From Liolophura sinensis (lineage: Eukaryota; Mollusca; Polyplacophora; Chitonida; Chitonidae), in the NCBI RefSeq assembly GCF_032854445.1, contig NC_088306.1, positions 16,959,764 through 17,023,763 of the forward strand: a stretch of 64,000 bases of DNA, given 5' to 3'. A model generated the notes under the pieces. It ran no database searches. It was not told where the DNA came from and saw only the letters and a list, made by a program, of their open reading frames with translations. Both the position numbers and the translations under genes were made by a program. Within the stretch, counting starts at the first letter, position 1; every line of letters begins with the position of its first letter. This document shows positions 11,304 through 21,539 of this stretch, one piece after another.

Positions 11304-12900
11304 CTCTTACATTTTAAAACGAGCTAAGCTAGATAAATGATATATGAACAGTTGCAGTCGATACATATTGATTACATATAGATACATATCGATATGCTGA
11401 TTACACTTATACACCTTACATGCACTGCTTGTGCACTGTTTTGTAAATTAGCCTGTTGACCAGGAACATTCATTGCATTGTTGACGATTGTTATATGAAT
11501 GTGTTTTTCGACACCTAGATCAAGCGTACATTGCATACACGTCGACCCATCCCTGCGGTTGAAATCCCGTCCCGTCATATAATATATATGTTAAAAAGTT
11601 CATTATACATTTGACAAAAAGCGGTGGATTTACCCCTACTGGACTCTAGTTTCCTCGACCCATGGGACCAACCACTGTGGTATTTAAGCGAAATATTCGC
11701 TCATTAAAAACAAGTTAATCAGTCAATCTGTATTTATTTGAATCTTATTGCCCCGCTCTCACCGTGGGGCCATGATGAACATGAATAAAGCGGTCGACGT
11801 TGCTAGCATATATATGGCCGTTTGCGCAGTATAACACTCGCTTCAAAGACCATTTGTCTTTGTCTTTGAAGATCTGTATACGTCTTATACGTGAAGGAAT
11901 TCGTCAATAACTAGCCAAATGTCGGTGTTTTACCCTGAGCACACGGGTTTTTTTCCAGCCATAAACTGACCACCGTTGTATAAGTGAAAAGATCCACGCA
12001 TAGCGTTTCTGAACAACCTTGAAAATAAATATTTAAATCTCTTTCATGGGAGGATGTACCGTACAGCATAATGTGGTTAAATACCAATGATGAAAACATC
12101 CTTGACAGTTTGTTAAATTGGCATCACCTCCAACCTGATTCCACGCAAACCATATTCCCAGTGGGCAGCCTATAACGATCAATATACCAATACTTCAGAC
12201 TAAAACCTTGTATGTGCCAATAAGCCCTAGTTAGGTAGTGGTCTGACGTCACTCTGACGTGCAGACTGTGTAGACATCAAGGATACAGACACGTTGTTTG
12301 CCGGTGGTGACGTCACGGTTACGTCATATGTCTGGATCAGCTGCACTTCAAGACATGAGAAATTTGAAGACTGCTAACCTTGCTACAAAAGGTTTGCTTT
12401 CCCATGCATATGTACACATGCAAACAGAAATATGCATGTCGTTTATACGTAATGCTATAAACTGGTACAGACTGTTGTTTTTATGGGACAATGGCTTATC
12501 AGCTAGTTGTAAAGGAAGCCTTTAAAATATGATGTTTTAATCTGACCCTTCCTCACAGGGCATATATTTATATATACACTCGTTTTGACCGGTTTGGAAC
12601 ACTGTCCTCTGCCAGAAGAAAGGCAAAGTAGGGCAGTGTGTTAGTAGGTGAGATTTACAGCACTCATATCACTGGACTGATGCTTAACAAAGAAAGGGTA
12701 ATGCGATCCACCGAACTTTCTATTTATACGATTATGTTCTGGAGAAACAAACCTCTCATATGACCTCACTGAGCCTGCATATCATCTCAAACTGTAGGCC
12801 AATACGGCTGTTCTTGGGTATCGCAATACATTAAATTGACATTTAGACGTACTCTTAGTCAATCATGTTAAAATCATGTTAAAATTAATATGAACTCCAT
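11304..12900. other. Intergenic with two decayed SINE-like tracts
   Basis: About 11640-11700 and 11935-11990 (CCATAAACTGACCACCGTTGTATAAGTG) resemble strongly decayed copies of the SINE body found elsewhere. A CRE cluster lies at 12244-12327. No gene is supported. Confidence 0.4.
12244..12327. promoter_or_regulatory. Cluster of CRE-type sites
   Basis: Two perfect TGACGTCA palindromes (12244-12251 and 12308-12315), plus TGACGTGC at about 12255 and TTACGTCAT at about 12319, lie within 84 bp. Such clustering is typical of CREB/ATF-responsive elements, but no coding exon is recognised next to it. Confidence 0.4.
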
Positions 12901-13060
12901 ATTATTTATTTGATGGATTGATGTTTTACGCCGTACTCAAGAATATTTCACTTATACGACGGCGGCCAGCATTATGGTGGGCGGAATCCGGGCAGAGCCC
13001 GGAGGAAACCCACGACCATCCGCAGGTTGGTGACAGATCTTCCCACATACGGCCTGAGAG
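12901..13060 (-). mobile_element. 5'-truncated SINE flanked by 13-bp target-site duplication
   Basis: The inverted SINE body runs from the tail (ATTTATTTGATG) through GTTTTACGCCGTACTCAAG and GGCGGCCAGCATTATGGTGG to CCACGACCATCCGCAGG. It is truncated just before the tRNA-like head. GAACTCCATATTA flanks it at 12892-12904 and 13060-13072, which proves a retroposition event. Confidence 0.9.
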
Positions 13061-13447
13061 AACTCCATATTAAGGTACATCTATTATGTATTAGTGTAGA
13101 GTATGTAAGAATGTATCATTACGTTTAAGTGGATGTCAAATGTAAGGGGAGGTACAGAGTATGGATGAAAAACTGATAGCTTACATATGCATCACAGCTA
13201 TGTAGTCTTATGGATATTTAAGTGCACGTGACAAAGGTTTCGTTAATTTCATGACAGCCACCAGCATGTATGCGACAATACCAGCTTTTGATCAGATGGA
13301 CATACACTGTACAAGCGAAATGAAGGGTACTGTTGAACAGAAACCCAAGAGGGTACGTTTGGTCTAGCAGCTCCAGTCTACTCGTCCTTCCGTCCGTTAA
13401 AATCCTTGTATAGCAACTTTTAACAAACTTATACCACACGTACACTT

Positions 13448-13668
13448 ACTCTCATTCCTCAACATTTTCGCGTATGAAAGAGCAATTTTCAGGCCAATTT
13501 ATGCATGTTTTTAATTTGATTTTAAAAACAAAACTGCTTTGCTTGATTGGCCAATTTCAAGGCTTCACAAAAAGTATACTTTTTATCAGTCTACAGAGAA
13601 TTAAGCCCTTATAAAGTTGCTTGAATAAACACCATGCAAAGGTGTGAAAAGGTTGAAAAATTACTGTA
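13448..13668 (+). mobile_element. MITE family D
   Basis: Termini TCATTCCTCAACATTTT at the left and GGTTGAAAAATTACTGTA at the right are inverted relatives of each other. The interior GGCTTCACAAAAAGTATAC, TTTTATCAGTCTACAGAGAAT and GCTTGAATAAACACCATGCAAA match the copies at 24680 and, inverted, at 50146 and 2901. Confidence 0.6.
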
Positions 13669-14570
13669 GCAATTGGGAAGACTCTAATATATTTTTGGTG
13701 ACCCTGGAAAATCTTTTCAAGGTCATTGAGGTTCATTCTAGGTCATAGTTTGTGAAAAGGTTGTAAACATGTTATGCCTTGACGTATTCAAGCAACTATC
13801 ATCACAGTTTTGCCACAGTTGCATCTAACCATACGGAAGAAAACACTTTTGATTGACCTTGACCTATTTTCTCAAGGTTGCTTTGCTTATGTCTTATATA
13901 TAGCTTGCAAACAAACTGTACCTCTGCATCATACAAAGGCCAATTTTATGGTGCATTCCATGGATTTTTTTAGTTTTGTGCTGTAAAATATTTTGAGTTA
14001 ATGAAATACACATTTGTGAATTATTCCTACAACGTCGCCCCTCAATGTGGTAAACATTAACGCGATTTTAATAAAAGACAACATTGTAATAATACCTGAG
14101 CTATTTCAGAAGAGAAATTTTTCCAGGTGAGCTTCTTAACTCTATAAATCAACTTTTAATCTGGAATTCGCACAAGATCATGGGAAAAGCCTTGTTAGAG
14201 AAATGAAAAACAAATTAATCATGAATTTAATGCAATATGCATGCATCATTATTTTTTTTCAGGACCATGGATTGCGTGCGATGCAATATGTATGATGTAT
14301 CAATCACTAGGTAAACTCTAAAATGTCCAAAGTGTGAATAAAGAATCTGAATATGATAACGAACATATCGGTGCTTTCGATTTTCTCGATGTGTCTTGAT
14401 ATTGCTTATATATTATCAGATACTTCAGTTATGTGCCATTATGAAAATAAAAAGGAATATATGATTTCTAAACTTATATGTGGGATACTTCATCGATGCA
14501 TATATCTAGTGTTGTCTTTTCTTTGAATTAGGACTAGACGAATTAACATAGACTGTATCACATATAAGGG

Positions 14571-14727
14571 GCAGTACGTGGGATGGTCTTCCAGCAACCT
14601 GCGGATGGTCGTGGGTTTCCCCCGCGCTCTGCCCGGTTGCCTCCCACCATAATGCTGGCCGCCGTCGTTTAAGTGAAACTTTCTTGAGTACGGCGTAAAA
14701 CACCGATCAAATAAATAAAGAAAATAA
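14571..14727 (+). mobile_element. 5'-truncated SINE flanked by 14-bp perfect target-site duplication
   Basis: The element runs from GCAGTACGTGGGATGGTC through CGGATGGTCGTGGGTTTCCC, CACCATAATGCTGGCCGCCG and GAGTACGGCGTAAAACACC to an AATAAATAAAG tail. ATCACATATAAGGG is present at 14557-14570 and again at 14728-14741. The perfect duplication indicates a young insertion. Confidence 0.95.
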
Positions 14728-14937
14728 ATCACATATAAGGGCATTATGACCGAACAGACATAGAGGCTTTTCAGACAACAGACTGCGCTGACAAGACGTA
14801 CTGTCTGTTTAACTAAGGACCGGATATAAAACGTGTGATGATTTAAGAAGAGCCGATGGCGGGAGCTAGGACAGTGCCATCGGGAAATTCCGTCACTTGT
14901 GGCGCAAGTTCGTGCATGAGGATCCCAAGGTGACCTT

Positions 14938-15185
14938 CACTCAAAAAGTTAATCTGTTCAATTTAACAGAAAGCCTGTTGTCTAAGTAGTGCTAGAATGT
15001 ATTTTGTTATCGTAACATAATACTCTATTTTATTCAACAGAATATTCTGTTAGCCTAATAAAATCTTTATGTTGAATTAATAGAATGTATGTGTTATATT
15101 TAACAGAATAATCTGCTGCAACAGAAGAATATATTCTAACATTACTCAGACAAAAGACTTTCCAACAGATTAATTTTTGAGAGTT
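14938..15185. mobile_element. MITE family C, long copy (248 bp)
   Basis: The left end CACTCAAAAAGTTAATCTGT and the complement of the right end ACTCTCAAAAATTAATCTGT match. The inverted arms extend about 60 bp through AACAGAAAGCCTGTTGTCT and TAGTGCTAGAATGTATT. The AT-rich interior repeats AACAGAAT motifs and has no coding capacity. Confidence 0.75.
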
Positions 15186-15334
15186 TGTAGCTAGCTAGGA
15201 GAGGCTTCATCGGGACAAATACTACCTTGTTTTCTTGTGTATGTATATACAACAAAAGTTATAACATATATATCTATTACAGTGAAGGGCGGCTTATACG
15301 TGAACAAATGTAGGCCAACATCCAACTTTCACCT

Positions 15335-15395
15335 GTTCAGGCTGGCTTGACCTTTGGCCCCTGTGGTTCAGGCTAGCTTGACCTTTGGACTACAC
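15335..15395. repeat. Short tandem duplication carrying TGACCTTTGG sites
   Basis: TTCAGGCT(G/A)GCTTGACCTTTGG occurs twice 32 bp apart (15335 and 15367). Its complement CCAAAGGTCA is a good nuclear-receptor half-site. No gene is identified nearby. Confidence 0.5.
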
Positions 15396-15914
15396 AGAGG
15401 TCTGAAGGGCAGTGTAACTGCATATTTTTGACACTCGCAGGTAGAACGCATCGGCTTAGCTGTGTTTTGAGCGGTGGTTTTACGAAGTGGATAAGAACCA
15501 GCTTTAGCATGTTACGCACGGCGTAAGGTGGGATCAGTGTACCGTGGCGTATCATGGTCAGTCGTCACACTTCAGCGGATTATACAGATCCGCTCTTCAC
15601 TTGAACACTGTGAAGGTCATTTCAATGTCAGCGTGGCAATATCAGGTTTTCGCGGACTTAAAATACGGTGGCTGATAGCCAGGATCGTCACTTACACGTG
15701 TCACGTGACAAACCGGCAGTGTGTAGCACAAGCTGCATGTATATGAGATGGACTGTATTTGTTTAACTGATACGATCACATGTATGTGGTTGCCTGTTCG
15801 CCGACCTGAACTGCAGTTGACGTAGATTTATAGGCCGCGTATATATGTCGAATCATATAATGCGGATGTATAGGGCCTGTAAGCCATGCAGTTAATTATA
15901 TTGTCAGGTGTTCG

Positions 15915-16185
15915 CACAATCCGAGACTGGGAAGAGCATAAGGCATGTGCATACCGTTTCCCCAGCTAAACCTGCATCCCCACCCTCGCACCCGCCACAC
16001 ACCGGTTCTCGATATTCTCCCCCACCCACCCACCCACCCACCCCTTCCTACAGGCAAAGCAGTTAATCAAATATACATGTGCTCACACAGTCTGAAAACT
16101 GGGAAGAGCACATGCGTACAGTTCTCCCAGCTAAAACTGCACCCCAGCCCTAGCGCGCCCACGGACCTTTTCATATTCTCCACAC
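15915..16185. repeat. Diverged two-copy tandem duplication, about 173-bp period
   Basis: ACTGGGAAGAGCA at 15925 recurs at 16098. Both are followed by a TGCATACCGTT/TGCGTACAGTT block, CCCAGCTAAA-CTGCA, CCCNACCC/CGCCCAC stretches and ATATTCTCC. Cytosine-rich blocks dominate both copies. Confidence 0.65.
16019..16044 (-). other. (CCCA)n tract; G-quadruplex-forming on the minus strand
   Basis: A run of CCCA repeats gives at least six G-runs of three or more, separated by single T residues, on the minus strand. Single-nucleotide loops favour a very stable parallel G-quadruplex. Confidence 0.7.
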
Positions 16186-16685
16186 TGTACTCCTCACGTC
16201 GCCACCCCCTACCCCAGCTGCCGATCCATATGATTATGCGATGAATCTGAATTCTCTCACACTGACAGTCCAATCTGTCAACCATTCATATATTCATGCC
16301 TGTCTGGGGCTCCTTACTTATATGGGCCAGGCGTATAACTATAGTTTAGTATATAAGTGGTCGTCTTCTTCTGCTAAGCTGGTATTCTCTATAAGTACTT
16401 AAAGGCCAGGTTTGGACCTGTCACTCAAAACGCGAATTAACATAAAACCTGCATGAATGAAATCTCCACCTATAGAATTGGTATAACAAAAGCTCAGTGA
16501 ACAAAACATAACTACAAATATGGACAAAAGCTTTAATACCTGCAATTCTTATATATATCACAGTGACAGGACAAATATGTCGATCCCCAGTGTATATATA
16601 AGGCCTATAGCTGCGTGCTAAGCGTCTTATACAGATGCTTTAACCGACCAAGTTGTTACCTATGTAGGACATACGAACGTATACA

Positions 16686-16956
16686 ACTCTCAACACAAAT
16701 AATAACAGAATGTGTTTTCCGGTCTGAGTTATGCTAAAATGTAACTGTACTCTGTTAATCCTTGCAGCAGATTATTCTGTTATTAATAAATGTAGCTCAT
16801 ATATTCTATTATAGATATACATGGAAACTGTATTACACAAACAGGATATTATGTTGAGTATGACACATTATCATGTTCTGATAACAGAATACATTCTATA
16901 GCGTCACTCAAACAACAGGTTTCTGTTAACACTAACAGATCAGGCTTTGTGTGTAC
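16686..16956. mobile_element. MITE family C, decayed copy
   Basis: The right end (ACAACAGGTTTCTGTTAACACTAACAGAT...TGTGTGTACA) matches the 29499 and 14938 copies. The left arm (CACAAATAATAACAGAATGTG) is more decayed. The interior again carries AACAGAATACATTCTATAG. Confidence 0.55.
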
Positions 16957-18400
16957 ATAGAGATTATCATCACACTGTGCTGATATGCATCGTCGTGTCT
17001 GCTCGAGTTCTCTGCGATTAGGTCGACATTATTCACATACGTATATAGACCTGCAAAGGCTTTGCAGCTATACTGTACGTGTGTACGGTGTTTACTGCTT
17101 ATCCCGCATCGGACAAAATACTCCATATTTCATTGGACAATAACGGTCACATGAGGTACAGATATATTCTCGAATTCTGCACTCGACGTTACACCCCCAT
17201 TACAACTATTGTAGTTCTGTGTATTTTAGGGTATAAAGTCTTTTTTTGCTCCCAGGCGTTCATTTTTGGTGTACAGGTGCATGCTTGGTATCAAAATGCT
17301 GGAAACTGTCTAAACTTTGAGGAGGTATGAGCTTTATTGATGAAAGTTTGAAATTCTGGGTGAGAGGACACAAGGTGTGAGGTAGTGATGAGGCTGCGAG
17401 TGACGTCCCCTTGGCGTTGCTAGGCACGCCTCCCAGATTTTTATGGCTTGTTTCTCAAAGGCTGGGCCAGGTATACACCAAAGCTTATTGGCCAAGGAAT
17501 GTTTGGGACTGAGTTACAGCGCTGAACGTTAACATTGTCGCTTATGACAATTAATGGGGGGCTGAGGCCATGCGTGTCTGCTGAGTAGCTTACCTCCCCT
17601 AGTTTGGGGTCCAACAATAGTCGTATCGCAGATGCGATTCAGCTGTACATCGGTCTTCTGCACTGAATTGATGATTACGCTGTGGTTTATCGGCCGGGTC
17701 AGGAAATGAGTCGGCCGGATCAGGAAATGAGTCGCCCCATTTACATGCACTGGCAACGGATGGCATAAGTGCACTATAGCTCTGTATCATCAGAACGAAT
17801 CTTGGTAATTTCGTGATGAAGTTGACTGAATACTGTAGACCTCTATGTTTGAAATATCTGTCTGGATATGTCTTTACACAAGGCTTTGGTTCGATCATTG
17901 TAGGACCTTGTGTTCGGACAAAGAAATTGTATGCAGGGCCGGATCATAGACAATGATCACAATATCGTCTATAAACTTTCCATTGAGCTATTGTATAATA
18001 AGCTGCATTAAGAGGAAACTAAGTGGCTCGTCTGTTTTGCTTGCATACGTGTATCAACAAGAACATGCGTCTGTATCTGTAATATGTTCACTGCACTTTT
18101 ACTTATATAATTGGGGTAAGACCCAAATCGTCATCACTTGCTTGGATCATGACATCCGGATTTACGCAATCCTTTGATCGATACCCTCGCATTTGCCAGC
18201 TTTTTTCCCGTTTTACTTCACTTGCTGTACTGTTTCCTTCATTTGGCGTCAGCCCAAGAGCCGTAATGGTATAATTTATAGCACTCCCTTCATGAAGCAT
18301 CAAGTCAATAACAAAGACTAAAACTGGCCGCCATTGTACATGTATTTACAGGTGAATAATTCTTGAGTGGCTTTAAACACATCTGTCATGGAAAACGCAA
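16957..18400. other. Intergenic, no gene seen
   Basis: Contains a small direct repeat (TCAGGAAATGAGTCGGCCGG twice at about 17698-17737). No exon is supported on either strand. Confidence 0.4.
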
Positions 18401-18422
18401 CAACAAAATCCCGATTAAAAAT

Positions 18423-18428
18423 TTTATT
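18423..18428 (-). terminator. Candidate polyadenylation signal AATAAA
   Basis: Read on the minus strand, AATAAA is followed within about 20 bases by GGGATTTTGTTGTTGCG, a U/GU-rich downstream element. It lies 2.9 kb past the beta-subunit stop. Confidence 0.4.
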
Positions 18429-18733
18429 TTTCAAGAATCAGTGATATTACACAACGCTACATATTTTTTCCCCAGTTTTCTTTACATCCCTACACAACCA
18501 CAGGGACAAACAATACACATGTGGGTGCGCAAAACTGTGCCGTAGAAAAACAATACATCAAAAAAATACCAAGGCAGAACGTGAAAAATGTTCGAGTACA
18601 AACTGACCCATACATTTCCACGCGTCCTCGACTCTGCCTCAGCGTATAACTGAAATCATAGGTGATGAATACAAAAAAAAAAAAAAAACACAACGGTTGG
18701 AGTACTGAACTGCAGGAGATAAACGTCCACATT

Positions 18734-18741
18734 TGACGTCA
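18734..18741. promoter_or_regulatory. CRE-type palindrome TGACGTCA
   Basis: Perfect octamer inside the presumed 3' UTR. Function is doubtful there. Confidence 0.2.
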
Positions 18742-21299
18742 GTCGCCCCCCCGTGTGATGTTGGCCAAGAGCTAGCTTTTCCACATGCACAACCCGCGGA
18801 GTTGACACATCTGGGGAATAGCCCAGTGGTGCTACTGGGATCGTCTTCACATTTGTATTATCACGTCCGAAAGGCCAGTTCTATCCGACTGCTGGTTCAC
18901 TAGGCCTAGCTAAACACGTATCGGGCGAGTATCTGGGATATATATATATGTGTAAACATGAAGTTCTAGGGTACACGGCTGCAGCTATACCTACATACAA
19001 TGGACATGACTAAGTTTGCATACTTCCTAACGAGATCTGACCGTTTCCATAGAGGAGAGGACCTTGGTGGTTCTATGAAATACTGGTGCGAGCTTAATAA
19101 AGACTGCATGAAGCGAAAATAAGAGAGACTGGGTACACCAGAACTGCATGGAGACGAAAATGCCCTCTGGATGTGATAATACGTTATATAACGATCACCT
19201 GATTGGGGCAAAAAATTGAAAACTCGATATATGACGCATCTGCATGCAAGACCACATGAAAAAGTTGCACTTTCTCAACGGATCAAACAGTAAATGTCAA
19301 TATTACACCCACGTGAACAAAAACATATCATTGCTTGAGCGCTAAAATTATGTGGCAACAGGTGTAAATAACGCCTAAAACTAGGCTTCCACAATTTATT
19401 CTTTGTGATACACTAAGGAGAACTTGGTTTATTGACTTACAGGACTTCATTTTTTTCATCTGCTTTAATATACGAAAGACGACCAATTTTTCCAGGATCC
19501 AATCCATTGTTCTTGCGTTTTAAATTTAATATGCTAAGCGTCATACTGTTTGGCATTTTTTTGTCCTGTCAAAAAAAAAACAATTTGGGCATCATACGAG
19601 GAATGTTGGACACAAACATAAGGGAATCACATCAAATGGTTCATCACATGATGCAAACAGACACAAAACATACCTAGAAAGAAAACAGAATTACAAAAAC
19701 ATATAAAAAGTACACTAACGGAACCTAAATAATGTTATTTTGTCAAAATTTACACATATTCCATCATGGTTAAATATATGTTCCCCTCAACTGACGGTTC
19801 AATACTTCCATATTAACATGGTTATCTACAAAAAAATTCAATACAGTTAAATTATGAAATGAGTACATACAAATTAGGTTCCAGACATTTCATTCTCAAA
19901 AGTTGCATTTCAGGCACTGGATTCTAACACCACGCACACAGGGAACAAGAGGACACCATTGGTCTACTTTACAATCATTTACAACTTTAAATTCACACCC
20001 AATTAGTTTGAAATATATCCTTCAGCCTGCCTGGAACAAGCAATGTAAAACTGGTTCACCATCCACCTAGCTACCCCACAACTTTGCAGCACACAGGCTA
20101 ATAATGCTGCAGGATTTAGGCTATGTTCCAGCATACAAGCTAAAATCCACCGGATCAACTAGGAAAATAAAAAGGACATTAAATTTAAAGCAGGTAAAAC
20201 TCTCCTCAGCTTTTAAGACAGGTTTAGCAGTAACATCTATATCCCACAATCCGTGTTGCTCAACTCCAGTCTGTGTTGATCCTTCCAATTCCTAACAAAT
20301 ACTGGATATCCACGCCCTTCGTGACATGTACATAATCGGGTAGCTAAAACACACGCACAAAACAAAACTATGACAGAGGATCCTGAGTATTACAAAAGCC
20401 ATCATTTATCTTCATCAATAATGTATGGATTTAAAACAGATTCCTAATGAAAACTAGACAAAGGTGAGGAATAAAAATTACATATTTGTTTTGCATAACT
20501 TTAAAAAAAAAAAAATTCCTGGGAGTCCTTCAAAGCTTTACAATACAACAGAAATGTGCAGTAAAATGTTTTTTTTTTTTTTTTTTTGCCTCAAGAACAT
20601 TTGCCTCAGTTATCAGTCAAGCTGGAAACGCTTACTTTCTTCCAGTAATATTAATGTACACTTCATTAAAAAGCGATTTAATTTTCTATAAAATGTGACC
20701 TGATACATAGAGCAGCTTTATTTATAGAGAAGTATTTAATAACAAAGTGAAACCTGCTACAACAAGCAAGACCGAAAGCAGATACAGACAGCAACGCAGC
20801 TCCCAACTTTAATAGACTTTCTTGATTATCCAAGACTGTTCTTTGGCAGGCTGATAACAATGAGCAGCTCTGAATAGCTTAACCTATCATACTATGTTTA
20901 CATGTACTCAACACTGATTCTCAAAGCTGATATTAAATGCATTTTCAACAACTCCAAACTGTAGGACAATTTGAAGACAGCTATTTAGCTTTAATAAGTC
21001 GGGTCATCTCTATGTACACCAAGCCTGAATGTTACAGCTGACAAGTTTACTGGACCACCCCCTTTCAGAATAATGGACAAATCCTTAACAGGACCATACC
21101 ACTTTCACAACATGGGGGATATAAAAAAACAAAGGTCAGCTACAAAATTCAAGCCTGAAAACAGCAAACTGAGAAAAAAGCATGAGTGTGGTGAAGACAA
21201 GATGCAACTGTACACAGGGAGACCCGACATATTTATACATTTGTGAGATTTCTATATAAAACACTACATAATCAGATAGAACTAGCTAGTGGCTTTACG

Positions 21300-21539
21300 T
21301 TAGTCAACCATAAGCTCAAAATGCACGCTGCCTGCTCTCTCGTTGGTATCATAGGCAATGTTCTTTGCGAAAGCACGGCAGCGGACCATGATGACAACGC
21401 CATTGGTTACATTCGTGAACTGTGCAAACATGATTGGCTGGCGATATCCTTGCTGGTTGAGAAAGGGGAAATACTTGAAGTGGAATCCTTCTGGAGGGTA
21501 ATATGCCACATTCCCAATATTTTCCTGGTCCGATGGGTT
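21300..21539 (-). CDS. ATPase beta exon 6 (terminal)
   Basis: Acceptor ATTTTCAG; residues 233-311 with the YYPPEGF...YFPF motif, the NVT sequon and Cys286. It ends HFELMVD followed by TAA. Confidence 0.95.
   Translation of the reverse strand, partial: NPSDQENIGNVAYYPPEGFHFKYFPFLNQQGYRQPIMFAQFTNVTNGVVIMVRCRAFAKNIAYDTNERAGSVHFELMVD

Larger units (their letters stand above)
18401..21299 (-). other. Probable long 3' UTR of the Na+/K+-ATPase beta gene
   Basis: The 2.9 kb downstream of the stop codon contains none of the SINE or MITE families found elsewhere, has no coding exon, and is rich in T and A runs. It ends at a good cleavage-site configuration (AATAAA at 18423-18428 with a TTTTGTTGTTG downstream element). 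Earlier minus-strand AATAAA motifs at 20717-20722 and 19395-19400 could give shorter forms. The extent is inference. Confidence 0.4.

Noticed and set aside
11024-11327. Repetitive 90-residue frames at 11.0-11.3 kb
   Set aside because: By-product of the 27-bp array on both strands.
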